From the NCBI GenBank assembly GCA_932521035.1, contig OW051493.1, forward strand, positions 3,472,001 through 3,536,000: a stretch of 64,000 bases of DNA, given 5' to 3'. The notes beneath the pieces are model-generated. The model was not told the origin of the DNA and made no database searches. It saw only the letters and a program-made list of their open reading frames with translations. The position numbers were made by a program, and so were the translations under genes. Source of the DNA: Oscheius dolichura (Eukaryota > Nematoda > Chromadorea > Rhabditida > Rhabditidae). This document shows positions 12,547 to 23,314 of the stretch, piece after piece. Within the stretch, counting starts at the first letter, position 1; each line of letters starts with the position of its first letter.

Positions 12547-14217
12547 TTACATGAGATCGAGGATGATGAAGAAGAGGAAGGTGGAGAAGAAGAGACCGGA
12601 GAAGAGATTGTTGACGGCCATGTAGATGTGGCGCCAGTCCTGGGTGTAGTTAACCTCGTTGGCAGCCGTCTGGTTCTCCGTCTCCAGGTAACGCTGATAA
12701 TGGGCAGAATCCTCCGGCTCGATGCAGCACACGGCCCGATTGACCTGGTACACTTTATACTCGATAGATACGGGGCATACCAGTTTGGCACTCAAATAGA
12801 CACGGTGGGAGGGAGGGACAGTCCTCTTGGCTCTGCTCAGGGCCATGCAGCAGACGGTGATCAGCATACTGATGGTGGTCAGGCCAAAGACCGACTCGTA
12901 GAAACGATCTAGGGTGGCAATTTATGGAGGTGGGTGGGGGAGACTCACAGATCTTCGGCTTTTGACCGGCGAATCCATTTTCCGGGGCCATTGAACAAAG
13001 ATAAAGGAAACAGACGGTCTGGAGGGCCAGGGTAATGAGCTTCACGTATGCCTGGGTGCGGAGATCGCCGAACAGCGGAGCCACCTGGAGTTTCCTCTTC
13101 ATTATTTGAGAGGATATCGTCACCGACCAGCATGAGAAGAGTGGCTATTGTTACCGGCAGCCGGAGGGCCATTTTGACAGTGCTCATCTTTTTTATGGCC
13201 TTGACACAGACCTTCAAGGCGGGGAGAGACTCGATCCCCGCCAGGTGAGTCGTCCCGTGAGTCTGTTCCTGAGCAGCCCGCCATTTCCCTTGATTAAATT
13301 GGTCCCACCTCGATGATCCAGGCACTGTGATCCTGTGTAAGTCGGCTGATCTCCGAATTCATATCCAGGGACTCCTTCATCACCACAGATCTCTTCGGCT
13401 TAATGACCTGGTCCTCCAGTTTGGTGAAACGGATGGTCCGAGCCTTCTCGAAGGCCGTGAAATAGATACAGCAGTTGTTCTCCTCCTCGGGATATCTGAG
13501 GAGATATTTTTGTATCTATGAGGGGTGTTACTTGGTAAAGTCGAGATAACAGAAAGCAGCATAGCGGAAATAAAGGCCGGCGATTACGGTACCATCACTC
13601 TGGACTTCGACTTCCGTGTAGGACAAGTCGCAGGTGGTCTTGTCAGTACACAGCCTGAAATTCTTCTCAATTCCCATTGCCTCCCGAGTTACGCGTGGTC
13701 GATCATGGTGGGAGTCCAAATCATGTGAGGATTGCTCATGATCAAGGAGGAGACCTTGGAGAACTCGTCGACATCCCAGGTGAGACGGGAGTCGAACCAC
13801 ATCAGGTCCATAAAACCGTAGAGAGTGAACTGGTATGTCGATCCCTTGGCCAGCTCAACGTGTTCAATGCGCAGTTCATCCACCTAAACAGGCCTTTTCT
13901 TTCCGGGATGGCTGGCCCCCTACAGTAATATTGATGTTCTGGTCGGGAGGAGGCTGGTCGTGGATGGAACGGAAGTTCCTCGTCAGGGTGTGTTCCTTGT
14001 CCAGGAGATAATAATACAAGCATTCTTCTTCTGCACCGTAGTCATAATTGAAACGGTCTAATTCTGTAAGGGACCAGCTTTCCCTCTAGTCATAAACCTT
14101 ACCGCGATATTCACTAACATTCTTCCAGTAGGGACAGTCGCGTCCGGTCAGTGGCTTGACGGCAGTAAGAACCGGAACAGCACAATTTAGAAGCAGTAGA
14201 AGAAGTGTAGAAGTCAT
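12547..14217 (-). CDS. Divergent Cys-loop ligand-gated ion channel
   Basis: This is a pentameric ligand-gated channel subunit. A signal peptide (MTSTLLLLLLNCAVPVLTA) leads an extracellular domain with the hallmarks TWDVDEFS, NPHMIWTPTMIDHA and a canonical C-x13-C loop (CYLDFTKYPEEENNC). The loop is interrupted by a short intron after the DFT-K codon position. Four membrane helices follow: ALRLPVTIATLLML, AYVKLITLALQTVCFLYL, FYESVFGLTTISMLITVCC and NNLFSGLFFSTFLFFIILDL, the last at the extreme C-terminus. The pore helix is unlike nAChR or GABA-A types and resembles the divergent nematode LGC branch, so ligand and ion selectivity cannot be called. The intron between helices 1 and 2 is only about 33 nt. 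The start is one base after an acceptor (ctttagcag). Confidence 0.85.
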
Positions 14218-14422
14218 CCTGCTAAAGTTATGAGGGCATTGAGGGAGCCGCAGGCGAAACACCTGCGGTTTTCCTCGTCTCCACGGTTACCATTGATCTG
14301 TTGTCCACGGACTGGCTATTATCCCGAGATTTCACACCGATGTTTATTGCATATGACATAGGAAATAACGTGGATATGATATGTAAACTTTGTGACGGGG
14401 AGACAGTCAGGCGTAGTCTTCT
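14218..14422. other. GC-to-AT border region
   Basis: This short non-coding interval separates the channel promoter from the 3' end of the RCC1-repeat gene. Base composition changes abruptly here. A perfect 7-bp stem (ccgcagg/cctgcgg) with a 7-nt loop lies at about 14249-14269. No gene is visible. Confidence 0.4.
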
Positions 14423-15742
14423 TCAAATGTATTGCTCTTCATTGATGGACGTCTCACCAAAGTGGATATGGTTGATATCTTCTAGTGGTGTTTCTTTAGC
14501 TGCAATAAAATAAATATTATGAAAATAAAACTGATTACATTCTGCCATAAATACTACGGAACCATAATGATTTGCCCAAATATCAATAGGCTTCTGCGCA
14601 AGGGGAACTTCATCTTCCTGATCAGTTAGATTCAGGATGGTTGGAATTGTATTGAATTCGGTAAAATCAGGCCCAAGCTGCCCTTTGTTGTTTCGTCCCC
14701 ATACCATGACTTCTCTGTTATCTAAAAAAGCTATAATACGACAAAGCATCAAAACCTGTAAGTGCGAGGTTGTGCCAAGTGCCAGAAGCAATCTTTGCAA
14801 TTCCTATTTCGAATGCCTCGATAAGAGTAAAATTAGTTGTTTTCATTCTGCCGGTAACACCTAATTGGCCCATTCTAGAAACAGAATAACTAAGCCAAGA
14901 CTAAAAGAACTAACGTATTGCATCCCCAGCTGAATACACGCCCAGCAGTTGTAAGAATAATTACGTGAGCTCCGCCTGCAGCTATCTACACAATGATATT
15001 ATTGTCAAATTGCATACCTACCTGAGAAATAGTTTCCTCTTCTTCCAATAAGTCAGTTAGTAGAAAAACCTCTTCCACAATATGTCTATCATCTTCCCGA
15101 TCGTCTTGCCGTTTGTATTTTCCTCGTTTAAGTGTTCGATCAAGGTAATTTTGATCATTGAGAAGTCTACATAAGAATGCAAATGTCAAATATAGATAAA
15201 CTAACCTATAAATGACTTTTTTATTATTGTCGACTAGAAACGTATCAGTTTCCGTAGCTGCTATCCTTTTATTCATCTTGTTATATGGAAACTGAAATGC
15301 ACGATTAGAATAGCACATGAACAATACCATTACTGGAAACGATTTGCGACCTTTTCCTTTCTTTGAGGTTACACTTACAGGTTCTTGTTGACGGATACTT
15401 CTAACAAATGGATCAGAGGTGGGACAAATTTGGTGAACAATCTGAATTATTGAAACGATTATATTACTAAGAAAAAACTACTTCAGCTTCCTCTAGGTTA
15501 AATACGGCACATATTTCATCTCCAGAATTACCCTTTGTTCCAAAAACAAGCGAGTGCATGTGCATGGAAGCAATTTCAGTGATATAAAAAGGAAGAATAA
15601 TTTCTTGGAATTTCTGGGAACTTGTTTGCCATATTGTTAACTTTGTAGAAATGGTTCCATGTTTTTCTTCAACATGATCCCCTACAATTATACCACCCAG
15701 AAAAATGTGGTAAATATCGCACAGTTCATTATGATCTGTCAT
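14423..15742 (-). CDS. RCC1-repeat beta-propeller protein
   Basis: The C-terminal half shows RCC1-type blades: GGAHVIILTTAGRVFSWGCN, a following MGQLGVTGR, SGTWHNLALT and VMVWGRNNKGQLGPDF. RCC1 repeats fold as a propeller and act as Ran GEFs or as scaffolds. Only two or three blades are clear, so I do not assign the Ran GEF role. The N-terminal half (HIFLGGIIVGDHVEEK, SMHMHSLVFGTKGNSG) also looks like propeller strands. An acidic/basic linker (KYKRQDDREDDRHIVEE) lies between. The ATG at 15742 directly follows atgcttcag and is preferred over the ATG three codons upstream. It is the last gene of a close minus-strand trio. Confidence 0.65.
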
Positions 15743-16001
15743 CTGAAGCATTGATAAAGTGGAGATGTTTGTATCAAGTAAGTATGTTAATCACAAAAAT
15801 AACAACATGAGAACCTTTGACAGATATAAAATTTATTGTATCTCTTATGAAGATTTAATACATTCGAACTGTTACAAAGATAAGGACCTAGATTATCACA
15901 GGAAGGGCTCCTTAGGCACGGGGACAAAATGTAATGATGAGCATATTCGAAGCATATACAGACAGCAAAAAAAATGGCAAAAAGGTACACATATGAAAAC
16001 A

Positions 16002-16795
16002 TTAGAAATCCATTTCAATAAGCAAATCCTGTTTCGGTGTCACCCTAATTGCCTCAACAGCACGCTGAGCTCTGAAAGCAAATCATATATTTTAAATTCG
16101 TGCATAAAAGTCACCTTGCCATGTTATCTGTAGCATGAATCAAAGTCGTGCTTGTTACCGTATTTCTTCCAAGCAAATCGGCAGCTTTATTTCCAGCGTC
16201 CTCCAAAATTTTACGTGGCCGGGGGAAATCCTGGTGCCCAGGCTTAGCTTTTCTGGCCGCGATAGCTCGAGCATCGTGAGTCTGAAAGAGAAAATTGAAA
16301 AAAATATATTAGAAGTTTACTAAAATAACTTCTTCATATTCTCTGGCACGTTCGATGTAATCTTGTGTTCCCAGGCCGCCTCGATGTAAATGACCAACGT
16401 CAATGACAGCCTGAACGTTTGATGTAGATATGGTGAATCAATTAAAGTTGGCGTAATATTATAATGAATTGTTGTTTTAAAAGGATTTAGCTTTGCAAAA
16501 ACTCCACCTCCTGTGCATTTTGAAGAATTCTATTTAGAGCCTCAGTTTCGCGTTCAGCAACGGTTTTTTCCACAACAGGGGGAGAACTAGTAGAGCTATT
16601 ACGATTGTGGTTATCTGGCTCGTCATAAGGTGAACTGAAGTAAAATATCATTAAAACTATCGGATAATCATACCTATTTGTACCCCTCCTGTTTACTCCT
16701 CGCCTCACTGTTGTAACTTCATTGTTCATGAGTTCATACGGGACAGATCTGTCATCGTCTCCTCCACAGCAGCAAAACTTCTTTAGAACCTCCAT
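16002..16795 (-). CDS. LAMTOR1: LAMTOR1-like Ragulator subunit (p18)
   Basis: This is a small multi-exon gene resembling LAMTOR1, the lipidated anchor of the Ragulator complex that recruits Rag GTPases and mTORC1 to lysosomes. Supporting segments are an N-terminal Cys cluster (MEVLKKFCCCGGDDD), a segment ETEALNRILQNAQ, the stretch AVIDVGHLHRGG...DYIERAREYEE, which matches the family's IIDVS...YMDRARQY region, and the C-terminal QRAVEAIRVTPKQDLLIEMDF, which matches ALSQIRVDAKEELVVQF. Residue 2 is Glu rather than the myristoylated Gly. The acceptor attttag abuts the ATG. It lies 242 bp downstream of the NDUFA11-like gene and 260 bp upstream of the RCC1-repeat gene. Confidence 0.65.
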
Positions 16796-17036
16796 CTAAA
16801 ATATTCGAGCTTAAATAAGAGATTAATTGATTTTCTTGGAAGTAAGATAGCTGATAAGAAATCGGTTATTTTGTTATCAAAGCCCTAAACGAAATATACG
16901 AAAGGAAAATACAGGTGGTCGTTAAACCAGTTTAAAAAAATATTCGATTGGAAATAATTTTATTGTACACCTATCAACATACTTTACCAATTCGTGAGTG
17001 TTGCGAATGAAAATACTACTCCAACTAGAAATGATC

Positions 17037-18404
17037 TTAATATCTCGTTTCCGGAACTTCGTGATCGCCGTGTTGAAAGAGTTTCCATACAAGAGGGCCT
17101 CCCCATATTCCACTTGATTGTGGCTGGCCAACTTTGGTCTAAAACGCTAATACATGTGAAAAAAAAATTAAAGCTTTAAAGAATTAAAATTTAGTGCGAA
17201 CCTGAAGACCAGTGTCCGAAATTCGGGAATATTGCCAGAAAATGCCCACGATGGTGGTAAGAATAGCAGCAGAAATGCCCATTGTAACATTATCTTCTGA
17301 AAATAAGCAAAGTATGGCATTAAGGTGGTGAATATTACTGAGTGTTGCAATTACAGCACCGGTAGCAGCACCAGCTGTGAAGTGGTTGTAAACATCATCC
17401 TAAAAACGAAGTAACACGATTATATTAATCAATACCTTATTGCGAAGACTCGCCGAGGCTGAAAGAGCAAAACCCCAGGTAAAGGCAACGATTGTAGGTT
17501 TAGGAGCCAACTTCAAATATCGTTTGATAAAGTTCTTCGGCGAGAAATCGGCAACTTTCACAGTTTCAAAAGCCCGAATTTCCAGCATAGTGTAAGGAAG
17601 CACTAAAAAAGACAAGAAAGATAAATAATGAAGGATTCACTAACTAAAAATGGCTGCATACTTAGCGCAGCAAAGCCCTTTTGTAAACGATCCTTCATTT
17701 AACGGAGTGTCAAAGAAACGAGGGCCGAAGTGATGCCACTTGATGGGGAAGATAGTATTACGACCAAGCATATTTTTCGGAGCTGTAATATGGGTTATTC
17801 GAAGGTAATCAAACAAATTGAAGGGGGTAAGCAAACGCACTATTTATAAGGTCATTAAGAGTAGGATTTACATCGAATCCGGGATGTTCCTTACTCAAGT
17901 TGTATTTCTCAGCGATAGCTTTGTACTGATGTGATCCCTTATAAACCTAGAAACGAACAATGTTTTCTAATGGAAACAAAGCAGACCTTGTCTTGGAAGT
18001 TGTCCAAATGTCCAGGCTGGTCACCTTTGATAGTGAGATTTGGATATCGTTTGGAGTCAAGACCCATGGGCCCGGATAAAGATGTTCCATCAGGGACCTG
18101 TAAGATTTCAAAGAGAAAAGCATTACAAAATACCTTAGGATCATACCAATCTGGATCTTCTTCTCTATAACGGGCATGCACAAAACGCATCTTTCCACTA
18201 CGAACTAAATCATCTTTCAGATCCGGCTCTTTCCACCAATCAGGTCTTCCTTTACTAGAAATAATTAAAGTTAGCATAATACGTAACATTGCCGCCCGCT
18301 CTAAAGAAATCCACTTACTATTCACGAGTACTCCAAAGGCCGATCCATGGAGGCCTTTGATGAGTATACGTAGCGGTTAGTGGCTGGTCACCTTCGTGAC
18401 CCAT
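17037..18404 (-). CDS. NDUFA11-like complex I subunit with long N-terminal extension
   Basis: The C-terminal half resembles complex I accessory subunit NDUFA11 (B14.7, Tim17-like four-helix fold). It shows FGPRFFDTPLNEGSFTKG and CCAKYAAIF, then AFTWGFALSASASLRNK, VYNHFTAGAATGAVIATL and the helix MGISAAILTTIVGIFWQY. About 170 residues precede this part (TREYKGRPDWWKEPDLKDDL, PDWYDPK, GPMGLDSKRYPNLTIKGD, KYNLSKEHPGFDVNPTLND). They run through in-frame splice junctions and I cannot assign them. They may be a lineage-specific extension or a second fused mitochondrial subunit. The ATG is three bases after an acceptor (caattatag). The gene starts the minus-strand trio and diverges from UBE4. Confidence 0.6.
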
Positions 18405-18905
18405 TACCTATAATTGAACATGAAAATAAGTATATGTAGACGGAATAAAAATAATACTAAGCAACAATGAATTTTTGGAAATCCTCCAAGCAAGTAAACA
18501 GCAATACTTTTCTCGAGCTAAAAATTGGTTGTAAACGAGTTGAAATACAATATCCCTGCATTATTGAACTTCACGAACTATCTGCAGTATTTACTACTTC
18601 TACCGTAAGTGAAAGAACTCAGCAACATGAGAATGGCAGAGAAAAAAGAGGAAGCAACAATTCATACTCGCCTCGAACTAGAAATGCGCAAACCGCCGAA
18701 CGAAAAATGTGCAAGCACGTCTTGGCGCAGACTTGGTAGCGAAGTGATGACTTTTTGTTATGCCCTTCATTATTTTGTTGATCTCGAATCGGGTCGTGTT
18801 TCTAACCCCTGTGCTAAATCGGCCAAAGTGAAACATCTGTTGAAAGGTTACTGTTCTCAAGCTCTCTTTGTTCTTTGCCATGCGTAATTTGTAAGCTTTC
18901 AGAAG
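18405..18905. promoter_or_regulatory. Divergent promoter region, NDUFA11-like / UBE4
   Basis: This is a 500-bp interval between two divergent genes. It ends in taagctttcag three bases before the UBE4 ATG. Short ORFs of 60-92 codons occur on both strands, but none has recognisable content or splice support. The region presumably holds both promoters and the UBE4 outron. Confidence 0.45.
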
Positions 18906-21900
18906 ATGGAAGACCAGACGATGCCGGAGAAATCAGAAATTAGAGGAGATCCGTTAAAGCAGGTAATCAATGCTGGTTTATTTCATTTAGTTTTTGATTT
19001 GTAACAGTTCTTTATAACGATTTCAGAGCGGTAATAACAACTTCAACGCTCTTGCCACTACTTTGATGTCTGAGATCTTCGGCGTCGGGGAAGCTATAGT
19101 CTTGGCTCTTCAGAACGCCTCAGGTTTCAAAGCTATAGCCGTCAGTTTCATTAATGAAGCACTGACTCGTGCTCAGAGTAAGTTTACTCTAATTGTTGTC
19201 GATCATCCATTGTAGCGCCTATGCAGAGCCAGCTATACGAAACCCTAGTCATGCTTACTAGCTTTATACCAGAATCTAATACCGTTATGGATGCTGAGGA
19301 AGCCGGGACATCTATGGGAACCATTCTTCGATTGAGAGAGCTTGATACCATCGAGCACACCAAAGAGCATGCCATTCTGGGTTATTTGATCGGGTGTTAT
19401 AACCGCGCCAGAATTCAGACTAGCAATGAGGTACGTTTTTCTTTGAGCATTTATGGTGTTTTCCCGTTTCAGAAAGTAGAAAACCAGGAAGTTGGTAAAA
19501 TTGCTCTTAGCATCATTTCTGAAGTAGCTGTTGGCTTTTTACGTGGACTTCTTCCTAAAAATGATGGGAATTTGGCTAGAGTATCTTTAACCAAACGTAT
19601 TTATTATGACACAGTGCCAGATCCATTTCTTTTATCCTTGATAGAAATCGCTTCCAATCAAGGTGTGGGATCACTGTCTGAGGTACACTCTTATTTTATT
19701 CTCTAAGATTATTTGATTTACAGTTATTTGATCCTATCCTTAGTCAACAGAAGCATTCCATGTTGTGCCAAGGAATGTATTCAAATCATGACTCAGTCCT
19801 TTCCCACACATACCGATGCCTTCTGAAATTAGTTCAAATTAAAGTGAACAATAAGAGACCTATTTGTGACTTGGTACATTACACAACAGGCTTTGTATAA
19901 GTAATAACCTTCTAGATTGTAAATCGTAAAGATTTTTGTCCAGATATACAGGATACGCAATATATGGGCAGGGAAATTTCAAGCCTCTCGTTTCTTGGTC
20001 CCTTTTTTAACTACGGAATTTCCCTAGACGATGGAGCGGTATGTTGTGTGCATTTTCGTTGAATTGTTTTGCTTCATAAAATGAACACCGCAAGGTGCTT
20101 CCGGGGATAAACAAAATATTATTGGTACTTTTAGTTCTCTCGCGAATTACAGGGAAGAGGATCCAGTCTTTACTTTCAAACAGAAATGAAGGATCAAAGT
20201 GAACAAGAACTCCATTTCCAAGCCTTCAGACATCGGCTAACATCAGTTCGAGTAAGTAAAGAAAAATAGCAAAAATCTTTCTATCAAAGATTTGCTTACT
20301 TTTCTCCCTAATTTGTGTTGTGAGACCTCTGTATTGCTTGGTTCTATACGTTAAGAGTATCTAGTCTTTAATCGTGCTGCCATTTCGGATATGAGAAAAT
20401 AATTTGTCCCGCATTGAAGTATAGCAAAAAATTATGACTAGAACGTTTACAGTACTTCATTTTCAGACCCTTCTTCATCAAATAACGTATAATTTACTTG
20501 TAAATGCCAGCACGCGTGCAAATACTCTCGATTTCTTTGCTGCAGTAATTACAAGAAATGCAAAAAGAAGTCAAATGAACGTAAGCTAAAATAATTTGCA
20601 TATGTACGTCTTATTGCAGCCTGATTTTTCTCGTCTTGCCTCTCATATGTTTACTGTAAACTTCATGTGCGTATTGTATGAATTGTCAAGTAAGATCACC
20701 TCCGACAAAGTCAGCAATGTCTACCCGTTTATTCCGAAAACAAGAGTTGACATCACGGAAACAACTCGCATACACATGGACGCTAATCAATCCGAAGAAT
20801 ACGCAAAATCGTTCGGTAAGAACTTCTTGAATATATTGTAGTGCTCCTTTCAGCTAATTTTACGGAGGATACTAAGTTCACAACCGAATGTTTCTTCCTT
20901 ACCATTCAGTGCCAAAATATTTGCCTACAATCATTAGTAAATAGCATGAGCATGGTTCAGAGACATCTCGGCGAACTGAGAAGATCTGTTGATGTCACCG
21001 ACTCCTTACTAGTTAATTTTATTTGTTTTCAGGGCATAAACCAAGAAATAGCAGCTATCGGTGATAATCCGACTCCTCAGCAGGCAAGAGAACTAGCCCA
21101 TCTAAAAATTGACCAAGAAGAAAGGTTGAATTCAATCAAGGTAATTTCTAGATAACTTTTCCAAAGATATTTCAGAGGTTAACTGCCACCGTTATGTCAT
21201 TCAGATGCCTTCTAAGCGATCACAGTTTCCTGAACATGGCTTTGGATTTTGCCATTAAACAGTTGACGTTGTTGCTTACATCGATAAACGGAGACTAGTA
21301 AGCTGAGATTTTATAATGCGCATTTAGCTCTTTCCAGTGTCAATACTCGTCAGCTTCCCACTGAAGCCCCTCTATTGTTTTCGGCATACCCGGAGTTTTA
21401 CGTAGAAGATGTGCTGGATCTACTCTACTATATCTTGCGAAAAGATGCAAAAACTTTACTCGAGCGCCCGAATGACCTGCCTGAAATGATATTAGCGTTC
21501 ATCTGCCGAAGTCAATATTTTCATAAACAGTATCTTGTCGGAAAGGTTTGATTTGTGCATGTTTAATCTTTTTGTTTATTTAGGTAATTGATGTTATCTT
21601 TTCTATGAGCCCCAGTGTAGTGGGAGGATTGGGTTTATGGCTGCAAGTAACGAATAACCCATTAGCCAGAGAACATCTTGTACCTAGCCTTATAAAAGTA
21701 CCTTTTCGTTTTTTTGATTTTTCCCCTACTACATTTGCTTTAGTTCTATTCTGAAGCTGAGGCGGCAACAGACTTTTACACAAAATTCACTATTCGTCGA
21801 AATATTCAATGCATTTTTCAAACTCTTTGGGAAGATCCTTCTTATAGAGCGACAATTGTCGCACTTGCCAAGTATTCATTTTTTAAAAAATATTTGAATC

Positions 21901-23090
21901 ATATTTAGCCGAGTCACTCCTGATTTTGTTCGTTTTATTAATATGATTATCAATGATGCTACTTTCCTGTTAGACGAAAGCTTAGTCGCATTGAAGAAGG
22001 TAGAAACAATTCATTAATTTGATTCTTATTTTCAATCTCACAGATTCATGATGTAGAAAGCTTGATGGAACGAAAAGAGGAATGGAGCGCGTTGAGTCGC
22101 GAGGATCAAGACGCAAAACGTGGAGTATTAGAAGCAGCAAAACGTGATGTCAATAACTGGCTCCAATATGCCACTGATACTCTGGACACGTTAGGTTATC
22201 TTACTAGAGACGCGCCTAAACCCTTCACTGCAAATGTTCTTGGAGATCGACTAGCTTCAATGTTGAATCATAATTTACAACAACTATGTGGAAAGAAATG
22301 CACAGAATTGAAGGTTCTTTTTGTATTTTAATGTTTCATGCTATTTTAGGTTCGTGATCCCAAACGATTCAGGTGGGATCCACGTAAGCTCACTGGTCAA
22401 GTTGTCGCTGTTTACCTTCATCTTTATTCACCAGAAATTGCTGGATATATTGCATCTGATGAGCGATCATATACGCCCGAAAAAATGCAGGAAATTACAA
22501 ATAAATTGGATGAAGCCAGAATAATTTCCCAAAGTCAACTGGAACGGTTTAAATCTTTGGCTGAAATGGCTGAGAAGATGTATAAAGAAAAGGCACAAGA
22601 AGAAGAGGATTTGGAGCTTGATGATGCTCCAGAAGAATACAAAGGTTAGTTCTCAAAATTAGTAGATCGGAAAATCATCTAGATCCTGTTATGGCCACAT
22701 TGATGGTTGATCCCGTTAAGCTGCCTTCTGGTCATATTATGGACAAGAAGGTTATTATTCGTCATCTTCTTTCCAGTGAAACAAATCCTTTTAACAGAGC
22801 ACCGATGAAACAAGAGGATCTTGTGCCTCGTAAGTTCCATTTAAAATTTTGCTCAACGTTTCAAGTATCAATCGCAGCTCTTCATATTGCGCGACATATG
22901 TTTGCTCGCAGTTCTGTCGCCCGTTCATATTGATTTTGAACACTTAAAGCTTTTGCACCTATAACTACTTGGAGAAATGCGCACCAACCCTACAAAATAT
23001 AAAACGGTTTTAATACAGTACAATATTTCAGTTCCCGAGCTAAAGGCTCAAATCCAGAAATGGAAAGAAGAGAAGCTGGGTAAGAAATAA
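18906..23090 (+). CDS. UBE4B: Ubiquitin conjugation factor E4 (UFD2/UBE4 family)
   Basis: This long gene with many exons encodes the U-box ubiquitin-chain elongation factor. N-terminal and core helical segments match the UFD2 core: SQLYETLVMLTSFIP, TKRIYYDTVPDPFLLSLIE, MGREISSLSFLGPFF, KSFANFTEDTKFTTECFF and AHLKIDQEERLNSIK. The C-terminal U-box is clear: YKDPVMATLMVDPVKLPSGH, KKVIIRHLLSSETNPFNR, then PELKAQIQKWKEEKLGKK after a roughly 200-nt intron, long for this block. E4 enzymes extend ubiquitin chains on UFD-pathway substrates with CDC48/p97. The start is three bases after an acceptor. The vertebrate UBE4B N-terminal extension is absent, so the protein is closer to yeast Ufd2 in length. 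PDHA1 follows 225 bp downstream. Confidence 0.92.
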
Positions 23091-23314
23091 TCATTATGCA
23101 GTGTGGTCTTCTAAACGGGCAAAACATACGGTTCTACTCGTTCTTACCATCTTTTATAAAGATCCCCCATATTTCTACTGCTCTTTTTCCTCAATTTTTT
23201 TTGCTGTGTCATCAGAATTTATGTAAATACCAGTTACACCGGTTTAAACAATATTTTTTTTTCCTTTTCTCGATCTCGTTTCCGTTCCTCGGAATTGCTA
23301 TTTGTTTTTTAGAT

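Noticed and set aside
15759-16133. 124-codon plus-strand ORF
   Set aside because: It is a shadow over the 3' exon and flank of the LAMTOR1-like gene on the other strand.
18467-18887. Short ORFs between NDUFA11-like and UBE4
   Set aside because: They have no recognisable content, no consistent splice chain, and they overlap on both strands. Treated as promoter DNA.
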